Shown: positions 7,830-17,664 of the stretch, piece after piece | How the letters are laid out: every line of letters starts with the position of its first letter | Position numbering within the stretch: position 1 is the first letter of the stretch | NCBI RefSeq assembly: GCF_029910095.1 | Contig: NZ_CP094526.1 | Coordinates: 4,278,001 to 4,342,000, forward strand | Source of the DNA: Bradyrhizobium sp. ISRA464 | GTDB taxonomy: Bacteria > Pseudomonadota > Alphaproteobacteria > Rhizobiales > Xanthobacteraceae | DNA length: 64,000 nucleotides | Reading direction: 5' to 3' | The notes under the pieces: generated by a model | Seen by the model: only the letters and a program-made list of their open reading frames with translations | The model's database searches: none | What the model was told of the DNA's origin: nothing | Program-made: the position numbers and the translations under genes

Positions 7830-8197
7830 TCCGGTCGTCCCGGATAAGCAAGCTTCGCAAGCGCTGAGCCGGCAACTCCTATGTTGATGGAGCAGTCCGG
7901 CTGGTTATTGGGTATCACATGCTTTGCGTCTTCCGCTGCGATCGAAACTTCATCTCTTCCCGAATAGATTACTCAACGAATTCATCCAGCTCCGGTTCGA
8001 ACTGTGAACTCGAATGAAATAACCAATTCACGGCAGAGCCAATAACGCCTAATTTGGTGGGGCCTTTAGCCGTCATCAGCTATTTTCGGCTGTCATCTCG
8101 CGGCCCGATATAAATCTTCATCAAAGCGACGCCCTGCTGTCATTTCCGGCCCGCTAAATCCCCTTCCTCGACCCAAACCCAGCAAAAGGAGGCACGC
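7830..8197. other. Intergenic leader of the secreted phosphatase gene
   Basis: 368 bases without a gene. It holds three copies of a CTGTCAT-like heptamer (8070-8076 as CCGTCAT, 8090-8096, 8137-8143), reminiscent of Pho-box half sites but not at the usual 11-base spacing. A strong ribosome-binding site (AAAAGGAGG) precedes the next gene. Confidence 0.4.
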
Positions 8198-9877
8198 ATG
8201 GGGATGCCAAAGCGCGGACGGACGCGCGGATGGACGACGGCAATCGGAGTGGCACTTTCCTCGCAGGTCCTGTTCGCGGCGACGACTTTCGCTGACGACG
8301 ATGGCATGCATCACCATGATCGGCGCATCGAACACGTGCTGCTCTTGAGCATCGACGGCTTCCATGGCTTCGACCTCACCAATTGCATCGCGAGCAAATT
8401 GTGTCCGAACCTGGCAAAGCTTGCCCAGCACGGCACGACTTACGCCAATGCGTCCACCACCAAGCCGTCGGATTCGTTTCCCGGCATGCTGGCGCAAGTG
8501 ACCGGCGGCACGCCGAAATCAACCGGCGTGTACTACGACGACAGCTACGATCGCACGCTGTTCGCGCCCGCCAGCGCCTCGTCTGCGCCTTGCGCGTCAG
8601 GTCCGGGCGCGGAGACCAACAATGCCGAGAACCTGGACAAGGACCAGCATTCGATCGACGGCGGCGTGCCGGCGAGCCTGACCGGGTCCAATAGCGCGAT
8701 GGCGATTGATCCCAACAATTTGCCGGGTCAACTCACGCACAAGCGCTGCGCGCCGGTCTGGCCGCACAATTTCGTGCGCACCAACACCATTTTCCAGGTG
8801 CTTCATCACCATCACCTGAGGACCGCGTGGTCCGACAAGCATCCGGCCTACGATATCATCAACGGCAACGATCCGGATTCCCAGCCGGCCGACGGGCCCG
8901 GCACCAATATCGATGACTTCTTTGCGCCCGAAATCAATTCCGATCTGAGCAACGCCAACGTGCAGCTGATCAACTCGCTCGGGCTGCATTCGACGGCGCC
9001 GGCGCCCGCCACCGATCCGAATTGCCCCGGGCCGAACTGCGGCAGCGATTTTACGTCGTCAATCGATGGCATTGAGTACTACGACGGCATCAAGGTCTCG
9101 GCCATCCTCAATGAACTTAATGGTTTCAACCATATGGGGACGGTCGAGGTGGGTACGCCGGCGATCCTCGGCATGAACTTCCAGTCCGTCAGCGTCGGCC
9201 AGAAGCTGAAAATCGGTGGTTACACGGACGCGATCGGCACGCCGAGCGACAATCTTGCCAACTCGATCGGCTTTGTCGACAGTTCCATCGGGCTGATGAT
9301 GAACACGCTGCAGAACCGCGGCCTGACGGAACGCACCCTCGTCATCGTCAGCGCCAAGCACGGGCAGTCTCCGGTCGACCGCACCAAGCGGGTTGCGCTC
9401 GACGACGCCGCGGTCATCGCCGCTCCGATCGGATCGAACTTCGCCTTTGACATCGCGGACGACGGCGCTCTGATCTGGCTCAAGGACAACAGCGGGAACA
9501 AGACCGTGGAAGCGGTTAACGCGCTGAAAAACTTTGCCGGAGATACCGGCATTGCGAGCTTCCTCTATGGTGATGCCCTGGCCGACATGTTCCAGGACCC
9601 GGCGAGGGACTCGCGTGCGCCTGATATCGTCGGCATCACGCGCGTCGGCGTGATCTATACCGGCGGCTCGAAAATTGCCGAGCATGGCGGCTTCAACCCC
9701 GATGACGTCCATGTCGCGCTTTTGGTGTCGAAGCCCGATCTGCCCCGGTCCATCGTGAGCGAGCCGGTCGCCACCACGCAGATCGCGCCTACGATTCTCA
9801 GAGCGTTGGGGCTCGACCCCGAAGCGCTCGAAGCCGTGCGCAAGGAGCACACGAAGTCGTTGCCGGGACTTGAATAG
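8198..9877 (+). CDS. Secreted alkaline phosphatase family / type I phosphodiesterase protein
   Basis: A 559-aa member of the alkaline phosphatase superfamily (type I phosphodiesterase/nucleotide pyrophosphatase). A signal peptide (residues 1-32, ending TTFADD) is followed by a His-rich patch and then HVLLLSIDGFHGFDL, the first metal-binding Asp. NASTTKPSDSFPGMLAQVTGG contains the nucleophile Thr/Ser region. Later metal ligands are in SAKHGQSPVD and AEHGGFNPDDVHVALLVSKP. It probably cleaves phosphodiester or phosphoanhydride substrates in the periplasm or outside the cell; the substrate is not shown. The start is fixed by AAAAGGAGG upstream. It is monocistronic, ending in a terminator. Confidence 0.85.
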   Translation: MGMPKRGRTRGWTTAIGVALSSQVLFAATTFADDDGMHHHDRRIEHVLLLSIDGFHGFDLTNCIASKLCPNLAKLAQHGTTYANASTTKPSDSFPGMLAQVTGGTPKSTGVYYDDSYDRTLFAPASASSAPCASGPGAETNNAENLDKDQHSIDGGVPASLTGSNSAMAIDPNNLPGQLTHKRCAPVWPHNFVRTNTIFQVLHHHHLRTAWSDKHPAYDIINGNDPDSQPADGPGTNIDDFFAPEINSDLSNANVQLINSLGLHSTAPAPATDPNCPGPNCGSDFTSSIDGIEYYDGIKVSAILNELNGFNHMGTVEVGTPAILGMNFQSVSVGQKLKIGGYTDAIGTPSDNLANSIGFVDSSIGLMMNTLQNRGLTERTLVIVSAKHGQSPVDRTKRVALDDAAVIAAPIGSNFAFDIADDGALIWLKDNSGNKTVEAVNALKNFAGDTGIASFLYGDALADMFQDPARDSRAPDIVGITRVGVIYTGGSKIAEHGGFNPDDVHVALLVSKPDLPRSIVSEPVATTQIAPTILRALGLDPEALEAVRKEHTKSLPGLE

Positions 9878-9893
9878 ATCACGCCCGACCGGA

Positions 9894-9918
9894 AGCCGGG
9901 GCTCCATGCCCCGGCTTT
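9894..9918 (+). terminator. Hairpin terminator after phosphatase gene
   Basis: A perfect 9-bp stem (AGCCGGGGC / GCCCCGGCT) with loop TCCAT and a following TT, 17 bases past the stop codon. Confidence 0.7.
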
Positions 9919-9947
9919 GAATCAACGGCCAGTTACTGCAGAATCCG

Positions 9948-9984
9948 GAGCGCGATGCGATCAGCACGGATCGTCATCGCGCTC
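9948..9984. repeat. GAGCGCGATG palindromic repeat
   Basis: A perfect 10-bp inverted repeat, GAGCGCGATG (9948-9957) and CATCGCGCTC (9975-9984). It resembles the element at 23621-23661 and sits, like it, at the end of genes (between two convergent ones). It is probably a dispersed repeat used as a transcription stop. Confidence 0.5.
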
Positions 9985-10159
9985 TGGTTTCTTGTTTGCG
10001 CATGATCCCTCATGGCGGCTCGCTCGGGGGAGGCACGCTCAGTCGAGCGCGTTTATTGATTTCTCCGCCGGCCGGCTGTTTGCCGCGTGAGCCGACCCGT
10101 TGCTGAAGCGGTGCGGCAGCGGGCCACCGAGCCTGTGCATCACCTTCAAAGCCACATGT

Positions 10160-11530
10160 TCAGAGCAACGTACCGCGGAGGATGACGGCGGCAACCCCGA
10201 AGTAGATGACGAGGCCGGTGACGTCGACCAGCGTCGCGACGAACGGTGCCGATGCGCTGGCCGGATCGAATCCGATGCGCTTGAGGACAAACGGCAGCAT
10301 CGATCCCGCCAGCGACCCGAATGTGACGATACCGACCAGAGCGGCACCTACAGTCCCCGCCACCAGGACCCAGTGTGGGCCATAGTCGAAGAAGCCGAGC
10401 GTCTGCCATAGCGTGATCCGCGCCATGCCGATCACGCCGAGGATGGCGCCGAGCGCGATCCCGGTCGGAAGTTCGCGCAAGGCGACGCGCCACCAGTCGC
10501 GCAGCCGCAGCTCATGCAGCGCCAGCGCACGGATCAAAAGCGAGGTCGCCTGCGATCCGGAATTACCGCCCGAGCTCATGATCAACGGGATGAACAAGGT
10601 CAGCACGATCGCCTTCTCCAGCTCGCTCTGGAACGTCTGCATGGCGCTCGCGGTGAGCATTTCCGAGAGGAACAGCGCGCACAGCCAGCCGCCGCGTTTC
10701 CTGATCATTTCGCCGAAGCTGATACGCAAATAGGGCTCGTCGAGCGCCTCCATGCCGCCGAACTTCTGGGCGTCCTCCGTCGACTCCTCGACGATGGCGT
10801 CGATCACGTCGTCTACCGTGACGATGCCGAGGATATGGCCCGGACCATCGACGACAGCGACGGCCAGCAGATCGTAGCGGGAGATCAGCCGCGCGGCCTC
10901 CATGCGGTCGGCTTCCGGCGAGATCATCAGCGGACGCCGCGCCGGCGCGGCGGTCAGGACGTCGGCGTGAGGATCTCCGGAGATCAGGCGGCGCAACGAC
11001 ACCGCCTGGATCAAGGTCTTCTTGACCGGATCAACCACGAAAATCGAGTAGACGGTCTCGCGGGTGCGCTCGACCATCCGGATGTGATGCAGGACCTCGG
11101 CGATGGTCCAGGTCGACGGCACGCTCACGAACTCGGTGGTCATGATGCTGCCGGCGCTGCGTTCCGGATAGGCCAGCAGGGCCGAGATGGTGGTCCTGGT
11201 GTCCGGATTGAGCTGGTTTAACAGTGTGGTCCGGAGCGGTTCGACAAGCTCCTTGAAGATGTCGGCGGCCCGATCGTCGGAGACGCCGGACAACAGCGCA
11301 ACCGCCGTGTCCGTCGGCAACTCGGCGATGATCTCGCAGGTGTTGTCGAGCCCGGGCAGATCCAGCACCTCGACCGCCTTCTCGGCCGGGAGAGACTGCA
11401 GCGTCCTGGCCGCATCCGCGGGGTCCTGGGCGTTGAGTGCCTCGACGATTTCGGGCGCCCGCTCGTGGGCGAGATCCCCGTTCGGGCTGACGAGCGTCTC
11501 GCTCCTCACGGCTTCGCTGGAATTCTGCAT
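10160..11530 (-). CDS. mgtE: Magnesium transporter MgtE
   Basis: MgtE is an inner-membrane Mg2+ channel gated by cytosolic Mg2+. The 456-aa protein has the N-terminal superhelical domain (residues 1-130, with repeated ALLSGVSDDRAADIFKEL-type helices). Two CBS domains follow (FVSVPSTWTIAEVLHHIR; then HILGIVTVDDVIDAIVEE), and then five membrane segments. FIPLIMSSGGNSGSQATSLLIRALAL is the pore signature with conserved Gly-Asn-Ser-Gly. The start at 11530 (MQNSSEAV) is preferred over a frame extension upstream. It lies 129 bases downstream of hflX in the same direction and may be co-transcribed. I see no Mg-sensing riboswitch in the leader. Confidence 0.92.
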   Translation of the reverse strand: MQNSSEAVRSETLVSPNGDLAHERAPEIVEALNAQDPADAARTLQSLPAEKAVEVLDLPGLDNTCEIIAELPTDTAVALLSGVSDDRAADIFKELVEPLRTTLLNQLNPDTRTTISALLAYPERSAGSIMTTEFVSVPSTWTIAEVLHHIRMVERTRETVYSIFVVDPVKKTLIQAVSLRRLISGDPHADVLTAAPARRPLMISPEADRMEAARLISRYDLLAVAVVDGPGHILGIVTVDDVIDAIVEESTEDAQKFGGMEALDEPYLRISFGEMIRKRGGWLCALFLSEMLTASAMQTFQSELEKAIVLTLFIPLIMSSGGNSGSQATSLLIRALALHELRLRDWWRVALRELPTGIALGAILGVIGMARITLWQTLGFFDYGPHWVLVAGTVGAALVGIVTFGSLAGSMLPFVLKRIGFDPASASAPFVATLVDVTGLVIYFGVAAVILRGTLL

Positions 11531-11659
11531 CAATCGCCCTTGCCTGTGCGTTCTGCAGCGCAATGGACCAAGGCGGCGGGAAATTCAAACAGAAAGTGCG
11601 GCGGATCGTCGGAATCCGCTTCCAGGAGGCCGAGGCCCTGTCGAACGTGCCGGTGGGCC

Positions 11660-13042
11660 TTACGCGCCGCTCGGGATTGCGTCGAATCGTGACATCACGA
11701 TGTCACGTTTGGTCTCGTCGACACGGACCGTCATGTCGAAGCGCTCGCCATGCAGCTCCTTGTTCAGCACCTCGGCGTTGCGATGCAGCCAGCTGATACC
11801 CGCGCCATCGGAGGCGTCGATCGACAGGTTCAGGGTCATGCGCTTCGCCGCGAGCCGGTCTTCGATTGCGGAAAGGAGCTCATCGATCCCCTCGCCTGAG
11901 GTCGCGGAGACCAGGAAGCAAGGCCGCTCCGGCGGCCGGCGCGCCGCGATGTTGCGCAGGTTTTCCCGCTCCTCGGGATCGAAGCGATCGATCTTATTCC
12001 AGACCTCGATGATGCGCTGGCCGCCGTCGGCATCCGGATCGATACCGAGCTGGCGCAGCACGGACTCGACGTCCCGTTCCTGCGCTTCGGCATCTTCGTG
12101 AGAGATGTCGCGCACATGCAGGATAATGTCGGCCTCCAGCACCTCCTCCAGCGTGGCGCGGAATGCGGCCACGAGTTGGGTCGGCAGGTTGGAGATGAAG
12201 CCGACTGTGTCCGACAGCATCGCTTTGCCGCCATGCGGCAGGTTCAGCGCGCGCAGCGTCGGGTCCAGGGTCGCGAACAGCATGTCGGCAGCCTGTACGT
12301 CTGCCCGCGTCAGGCGATTGAACAGGGTCGACTTGCCGGCATTGGTGTAGCCGACCAGCGCGACCACGCGGTATGGCACGCGCTGGCGGCCGGCGCGGTG
12401 CAGCCGCCGAGTCGCCTGCACCTTCTTCAATTCGTCTTCGAGCTTGGTGATGCGCTCACTGATCAGCCGGCGGTCGGCCTCGATCTGGGTTTCGCCGGGG
12501 CCACCCATGAAACCGAAGCCGCCGCGCTGGCGCTCAAGGTGGGTCCAGGACCGCACCAGGCGGCTGCGCTGGTAATTGAGATGGGCGAGCTCGACCTGCA
12601 GTGCGCCTTCCTTGGTCTTGGCGCGGCGGCCGAAGATTTCCAGGATCAGGCCGGTGCGGTCGAGCACCTTGGTGCTCCACGCCTTCTCGAGGTTGCGCTG
12701 CTGGATCGGCGACAGCGCGCAATCCATCACCACGAGTTCGATCGCGTTGCTGGCGACGAGGCCGGAGAACTCCTCGACCTTGCCCTTGCCGAGATAGGTC
12801 GCAGGACGGATCTGGCTGATCGGCGCGACCACCGACTCCACCACGGCAAGGTCGATGGCCCGCGCCAGACCGGCGGCTTCCTCGATCCGCGCATCGTAGT
12901 CGCGGACAGAAGCATCCCTTCGCGCGTCGCCGTCGCCGCGGCGCGCACGCAGGTAAGGGCCGATGACGATCACCCGCCCTGTGTTGCCATTTCCCGCCAA
13001 CCGTGGACGGTCGGCGCCCCCTTCACGATTGAAGGGTTCCAA
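11660..13042 (-). CDS. hflX: Ribosome-associated GTPase HflX
   Basis: HflX is a GTPase that splits stalled ribosomes. At 460 aa it has the N-terminal HflX domain, a glycine-rich linker (ERQRGGFGFMGGPGETQIEADRR, residues 170-192), and a G domain with P-loop GYTNAGKST (231-239), switch motif DTVGF and the NKID specificity motif. A C-terminal domain follows. It begins 11 bases after the hfq stop, so the two form the classic hfq-hflX operon. All key GTPase residues are present. Confidence 0.95.
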   Translation of the reverse strand: MEPFNREGGADRPRLAGNGNTGRVIVIGPYLRARRGDGDARRDASVRDYDARIEEAAGLARAIDLAVVESVVAPISQIRPATYLGKGKVEEFSGLVASNAIELVVMDCALSPIQQRNLEKAWSTKVLDRTGLILEIFGRRAKTKEGALQVELAHLNYQRSRLVRSWTHLERQRGGFGFMGGPGETQIEADRRLISERITKLEDELKKVQATRRLHRAGRQRVPYRVVALVGYTNAGKSTLFNRLTRADVQAADMLFATLDPTLRALNLPHGGKAMLSDTVGFISNLPTQLVAAFRATLEEVLEADIILHVRDISHEDAEAQERDVESVLRQLGIDPDADGGQRIIEVWNKIDRFDPEERENLRNIAARRPPERPCFLVSATSGEGIDELLSAIEDRLAAKRMTLNLSIDASDGAGISWLHRNAEVLNKELHGERFDMTVRVDETKRDIVMSRFDAIPSGA

Positions 13043-13053
13043 TCAGATCACTC

Positions 13054-13302
13054 TCAAGCCGGTGCGTCCTCACCGCCTTCGAACAACTGGATCGGAGCGC
13101 CGGGCATGATGGTCGAGATCGCGTGCTTGTAGACCAGTTGCGAATGACCATCGCGCCGCAACAGCAGGCAGAAATTGTCGAACCAGGTGACAATTCCCTG
13201 CAGCTTCACTCCGTTGACCAGAAATATCGTCAGTGGCGTTTTGGTTTTACGAACGTGATTAAGGAAGGTGTCTTGTAGATTTTGTGCGCGGTCTGCCGCC
13301 AT
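13054..13302 (-). CDS. hfq: RNA chaperone Hfq
   Basis: Hfq is a hexameric Sm-like protein that pairs small RNAs with mRNAs. In rhizobia it also controls nitrogen fixation genes. The 82-aa protein shows Sm1 ([21 protein letters not shown]) and Sm2 ([10 protein letters not shown]) and starts [19 protein letters not shown], close to other alphaproteobacterial Hfq proteins. The C-terminal tail is short and acidic, as usual in this class. It lies directly upstream of hflX. Confidence 0.97.
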   Translation of the reverse strand: MAADRAQNLQDTFLNHVRKTKTPLTIFLVNGVKLQGIVTWFDNFCLLLRRDGHSQLVYKHAISTIMPGAPIQLFEGGEDAPA

Positions 13303-13677
13303 TGTTTTTATCCCGCAAGCTTGTGCTTCTTTTTATTGAACCGGTTGTTGCTCTCTGACGGAGCCTCCCCCGGCTACTCACCTGCCCTGAGATCCCCCTC
13401 CGGCAGGCATAGCGGTAGGATTAGAGGCCACGCGCGCTTTTTAGGCAAGCCGGTTCACGCGCCAGTCCGTAGGAACACGGTGGCAATTCTAAGAAGGCGC
13501 GGAAAAAGAGACAAATATTCTCAAGTAAGTGGATAAGTCAGACCGAGACAACCCCGGCTAGCCATCCACTCGAAGCATCTTGGCAGCCGCCCCCGGACTG
13601 TCCCCGAGCATCCCGGATGGCTGCGATTGCGTCGGCCACGGGCGACGGCAGTCCACCCGGTCCCGCTGGGCCAGGGG
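13303..13677. other. Gap between ntrX and hfq
   Basis: About 375 bases between the end of ntrX and the start of hfq, both on the minus strand. No gene fits. The half nearest hfq is AT-richer (tracts such as TTTTTATTGAACC and AAAAAGAGACAAATATT) and should hold the hfq promoter. A small hairpin (GGGGTC/GACCCC) overlaps the ntrX stop. In some related genomes trkA lies in this position; it is absent here. Confidence 0.45.
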
Positions 13678-15048
13678 TCAGCCGACCCCCAGCGCCTTTA
13701 GCTTGCGGTGCAGCGCCGAGCGCTCCATCCCGACGAACTCCGCGGTACGCGAGATGTTCCCGGAGAAGCGGCTGATCTGAGCGATCAGATAGTCGCGCTC
13801 GAACACCTCCCGCGCCTCCCGCAGCGGCAGGCCCATGATGTGCTCGCCATTGTTGGAGGTCGGCATCGCCGGCACCATCGAGCCGACGTCCTGCGGCAGC
13901 ATGTCGGCGGTGATGATCGCCTCCGGTCCGCCGCCGGCGAGAATCATCACGCGCTCGACATTGTTGCGGAGCTGGCGGACGTTGCCCGGCCAGACATGCG
14001 ATTGCAGCACCGCCATCGCGTCCTGCCCGATCTGCCGCTTCGGCAGGCCGGTGGCGGCCGAGATCTGGTCCATGAAATAGTCGATCAGTTCAGGGATGTC
14101 CTCGCGCCGCTCGGATAGAGGCGGGACGCGAATCGGCACCACGGACAGGCGGTGGTAGAGGTCCTCGCGGAAACGGCCCGCCGCGATCTCTTCCTCGAGA
14201 TTGCGTGCGGTCGACGAGATGATGCGGACGTCGACGTGGACCTTGCCGGTGCCGCCCTGGCGCTGGAAGGTCTGATCGACCAGCACGCGCAGGATCTTGT
14301 TCTGGGTCTCGCGCGGCATATCCGCGATCTCATCGATGAACAGCGTGCCGCCATGCGCCTCTTCGAGCGCGCCGGGCTTGCGCTGCTGCTCGCCGTTCGA
14401 TCCCTCGACGCCGAACAGCTCGACCTCCATCCGTTCGGGTGTGATCGCGGCCGCATTGATCACCACGAACGGCCCCTCGGCGCGCCCGGATGCGTTGTGC
14501 AGTGTGCGCGCGGCGAGCTCCTTGCCCGAGCCCGCAGGTCCGACGATCAGGATACGGCTGTTGGCCTTGGCGGCGCGGTCGATGGTCTGACGGAGCTGGT
14601 TCATGCAGGCCGAGCGGCCGGTCAAAACGCTCGCCGCCGGAGCCAGCTGCTTGAGTTCCTTCACCTCCCGCCTGAGCCGCGAGGTCTCCAGCGCCCGTGT
14701 CGCGACCAGGATCAGCCGGTCCGACTTGAAGGGCTTTTCGATGAAGTCGTAGGCGCCGCGCTTGATCGCCGCGACCGCGGTTTCGATGTTGCCGTGGCCG
14801 GAGATCATCACCACGGGCAGATCGGCATTGTCCTTCTTGATCTGCTCGAGCAGCTGCAGGCCGTCGAGCTTGGAGCCCTGCAGCCAGATGTCGAGGAAGA
14901 CCAGATGCGGTCGGCGGTTGGTGATCTCGGCGAGGGCCGAATCGCTGTCGCGCGCGGTGCGCGTGGAAAAGCCCTCGTCATCCAGGATGCCCGCAACAAG
15001 GTCGCGAATATCAGCCTCGTCATCGACAATCAGAATGTCGCTAGCCAT
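13678..15048 (-). CDS. ntrX: Nitrogen regulation response regulator NtrX
   Basis: Response regulator of the NtrY-NtrX system, which controls nitrogen, redox and envelope genes in alphaproteobacteria. The 456-aa protein has a receiver domain (Asp9, Asp10, phospho-acceptor Asp53 in VFLDIW), an AAA+ domain (Walker A GPAGSGKE, Walker B LFIDEIADMP), and a C-terminal Fis-type helix-turn-helix (ISRTAEFVGMERSALHRKLKALG). The GAFTGA loop that contacts sigma-54 is missing: the equivalent stretch reads GSNGEQQRKPG. NtrX therefore probably acts without sigma-54, as known for the family. It starts 18 bases after ntrY. Confidence 0.96.
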   Translation of the reverse strand: MASDILIVDDEADIRDLVAGILDDEGFSTRTARDSDSALAEITNRRPHLVFLDIWLQGSKLDGLQLLEQIKKDNADLPVVMISGHGNIETAVAAIKRGAYDFIEKPFKSDRLILVATRALETSRLRREVKELKQLAPAASVLTGRSACMNQLRQTIDRAAKANSRILIVGPAGSGKELAARTLHNASGRAEGPFVVINAAAITPERMEVELFGVEGSNGEQQRKPGALEEAHGGTLFIDEIADMPRETQNKILRVLVDQTFQRQGGTGKVHVDVRIISSTARNLEEEIAAGRFREDLYHRLSVVPIRVPPLSERREDIPELIDYFMDQISAATGLPKRQIGQDAMAVLQSHVWPGNVRQLRNNVERVMILAGGGPEAIITADMLPQDVGSMVPAMPTSNNGEHIMGLPLREAREVFERDYLIAQISRFSGNISRTAEFVGMERSALHRKLKALGVG

Positions 15049-15066
15049 GGGTTTACACCTGCCTTG

Positions 15067-17433
15067 TCAGTCGCCCGTCGCGGCTTTGATTTTTGGTTCA
15101 TTGTTGGTCGCTTGTGCCGGGGCGCTGGTCGGCTCCCCCGGCGGATTTTTTTCAGGGGCCGGCGCGGCCGCTTCCGCTTTCACGTCCGGTCCCTGCTCCT
15201 TGTGTTCGGGCTTGGCCGCCTGGCCCGATACGGCGAAGCGCAGGCGCATCCAGGCGCCGCGCTGGCCCTCGCGGAAATCAGACGCGTCCTTGAGCTCGAT
15301 GCGGCCGCCATGGTCTTCCAGGACACGGCCGACGATCGCGAGCCCGAGGCCGGTGCCCTTTGCCCGGGTCGTGACATAAGGCTCCAGCAGGCGCGCGCGG
15401 GCGACCTTCGGCAGCCCGATGCCGTTGTCGACCACGTCGATGACGATGTCGTCATTCTCGCGCTGGGCGACGACGTTGATCCGGCCCTTGCCGAGCTCTT
15501 CGGGCGGCACCTGCTCGATCGCTTCGGTCGCGTTCTTGATGATGTTGGTCAGCGCCTGTGAGATCAGCCGGCGGTCGAATTGCGCGGGCAGCGGGTCCTG
15601 CTTGATGTCGGCCTCGATCTCCAGGTCGGGATGTGCGACCCTCATCAGGAACACCGCCTGACGCACCACGTCGGCGACGTCCTCGCCCTCCATCACCGGC
15701 TTCGGCATCCGTGCAAAGCGCGAGAACTCGTCGACCATGCGCCTGATGTCGTCGACCTGGCGGACGATGGTGTCGGTGCATTGATCGAAGATCGACTTGT
15801 CCTTTTCCTCGGTGATGGTCTTGCCGAACTTGCGGCGGATGCGCTCGGCGGAGAGCTGGATCGGGGTCAGCGGATTCTTGATCTCATGCGCGATGCGGCG
15901 AGCAACATCGCCCCAGGCCGAGGTGCGTTGTGCCGACACCAGCTCGGTGATGTCGTCGAGCGTGATGATGTAGCTGTCGCGCGCCTGGTGGGTCTTTTCC
16001 GCCGAGATCCGCACCGACAGGTTCCGCTCGTGACCGTCGCGGTTGATGGTGATCTGGCCCTGCACGAGCCGCTGGGTGCCCTCGCGCGCGGTCTTCATCA
16101 TCTCGTCGAGTTCGGGCAACACGTCGGACAGCGGATGATCCAGCGTCTCGGACTCGGCGTGCCCGATCAGCTTCTCGGCCGAACGGTTGAGGATGCCGAT
16201 GCTGCCGGACGCGTCGACGCCGATGATACCGGCGCTCGCCGAGGACAGCACCGCCTCGATGAAGCGGCGGCGACTGTCGATCAGCTCGCTGGCGTTGACC
16301 AGCTCGTCGCGCTGGGTGCGCAGCTCCTGCGTCATGTTGTTGAAGGTCTGCCCGAGCTGGGCCAGATCGCCCTCGGATTTGACCACCGGCACCTGCACAT
16401 GCAGATCGCCGGTCGAGACTTGGTTCGCCGCACTCATGATGTTGCGGATCGGCTCGACCAGCCAGTTGGCGAAATTAAGTCCGATCAGCACCGAGGCCAT
16501 CAAAATGGTCAGCGCGATCACCGCGAACATCAGCGCGAACGTGACCTGGATGCCGAGCCGGCGCGATTCGGTCTGGGCATATTCGGCGACGCTGGCCTGG
16601 GTCTGCTTCAGCTGGCTGATGACGCGCGGATCGAGCAGGCGCGCGACAAAGAGAAAGGTGTCGGTAAAGCCGCGCAGGCGCACCACCGCCGCGACGTAAT
16701 TCTCCTCCGGAAAGACCGATATCTCCGGCTTGTTCTCGGTGACGCTGTCGAGCAATTCCTTCGGCGGCGTCACGAAGGATCGCGATATTCCGGTGTCGGC
16801 ATTCGCGAGAATGTTGCCGTCCTTGTCGAGCAGCATCGCCCCGGTCAGGTTGCGGCCCGCCGCGCCCACGGTCAGGAACTCCTGAAAGGTCCGCCGGTCC
16901 TGGTCGTAGAGCGGCCGCGCATTGGACAGATCGTTGGCCATCGAGAGGATGTCGCCGTTGATCAGCTGCGCGTGCTCGTAGGTATAGGCGCGGGCGACGC
17001 TGAGCGAGTTCTGGATCGCTTCCCGCGTCGGCCCCGAAAACAGCCGGTCGAGACCGCGGTCGAGGGTGACGTTGGCGATGATGGCGACCAGCACTGCCGG
17101 CAGCACCGCGATCACCGAGAACAGGCTGACGATCTGGACATGCAACCGGGCCGCCGCCCTGCCCCGCCGCCGGGCCTGGAGCACCTTCCAGACCTCGGGG
17201 ACGATGATCCCGACCAGGAGCAGGATGATGGCCGTGTTGATCAGCAGGAACGAGTAGACGACGTGCTTGGTCGGCTCGATCGGGGTCAGGCCGCTCAGCA
17301 CCACGAAGGTCAGGAATGCCGACAGCAGCGCCGTGACCGCAGCAAACGGCGCCAGCCATCTCCGCAGGGGGAAGCCCTTCGGTTCGGCTCGGGACGCGTC
17401 TAACGTGGAAGGCGGTGTCTGTTCGCTGGTCAT
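15067..17433 (-). CDS. ntrY: Sensor histidine kinase NtrY
   Basis: Membrane kinase that phosphorylates NtrX. The 788-aa protein has several N-terminal membrane segments (about residues 25-110) and a periplasmic/sensor part (to about 300). A further membrane helix and HAMP domain (ANWLVEPIRNIMSAANQVSTGDL) come next, then a PAS domain (RRRFIEAVLSSASAGIIGVDASG). The H-box is HEIKNPLTPIQLSAERIRR and the ATPase has NIIKNATEAI, DNGIGLP and GTGLGLAIV. A low-complexity tail of 50 residues rich in Pro, Ala, Glu and Lys follows the kinase domain. The 231-base gap upstream suggests that ntrYX has its own promoter besides read-through from ntrC. Confidence 0.96.
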   Translation of the reverse strand: MTSEQTPPSTLDASRAEPKGFPLRRWLAPFAAVTALLSAFLTFVVLSGLTPIEPTKHVVYSFLLINTAIILLLVGIIVPEVWKVLQARRRGRAAARLHVQIVSLFSVIAVLPAVLVAIIANVTLDRGLDRLFSGPTREAIQNSLSVARAYTYEHAQLINGDILSMANDLSNARPLYDQDRRTFQEFLTVGAAGRNLTGAMLLDKDGNILANADTGISRSFVTPPKELLDSVTENKPEISVFPEENYVAAVVRLRGFTDTFLFVARLLDPRVISQLKQTQASVAEYAQTESRRLGIQVTFALMFAVIALTILMASVLIGLNFANWLVEPIRNIMSAANQVSTGDLHVQVPVVKSEGDLAQLGQTFNNMTQELRTQRDELVNASELIDSRRRFIEAVLSSASAGIIGVDASGSIGILNRSAEKLIGHAESETLDHPLSDVLPELDEMMKTAREGTQRLVQGQITINRDGHERNLSVRISAEKTHQARDSYIITLDDITELVSAQRTSAWGDVARRIAHEIKNPLTPIQLSAERIRRKFGKTITEEKDKSIFDQCTDTIVRQVDDIRRMVDEFSRFARMPKPVMEGEDVADVVRQAVFLMRVAHPDLEIEADIKQDPLPAQFDRRLISQALTNIIKNATEAIEQVPPEELGKGRINVVAQRENDDIVIDVVDNGIGLPKVARARLLEPYVTTRAKGTGLGLAIVGRVLEDHGGRIELKDASDFREGQRGAWMRLRFAVSGQAAKPEHKEQGPDVKAEAAAPAPEKNPPGEPTSAPAQATNNEPKIKAATGD

Positions 17434-17664
17434 ACCGGCAATTGAGCTGAATGCTTTCGCCCGCAGGAATTGCGAACTGATGCAATCATATCACATTGTT
17501 GCCGAATTGCGACATTTCCGCGGCGTCAACCGATAGAAGAATAGTGTTCATAACGGTCGCAAACGGAGCGAGATCGGCGACGAGGCTGCGCACCTTAGCT
17601 CCCGGCCAAGGCCGGGCCGCCGCATCGGGTCCGGCCCATCCACTGCGCTCCGTAGCCGCGAAGG

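Noticed and set aside
15580..17403. 607-codon open frame antisense to ntrY, and similar long frames opposite valS (27231-29273) and the first RND permease (38759-40768)
   Set aside because: High-GC shadow frames. The opposite strand has full family motifs, and the translated shadows are Arg/Gln/His-rich with no domain pattern.
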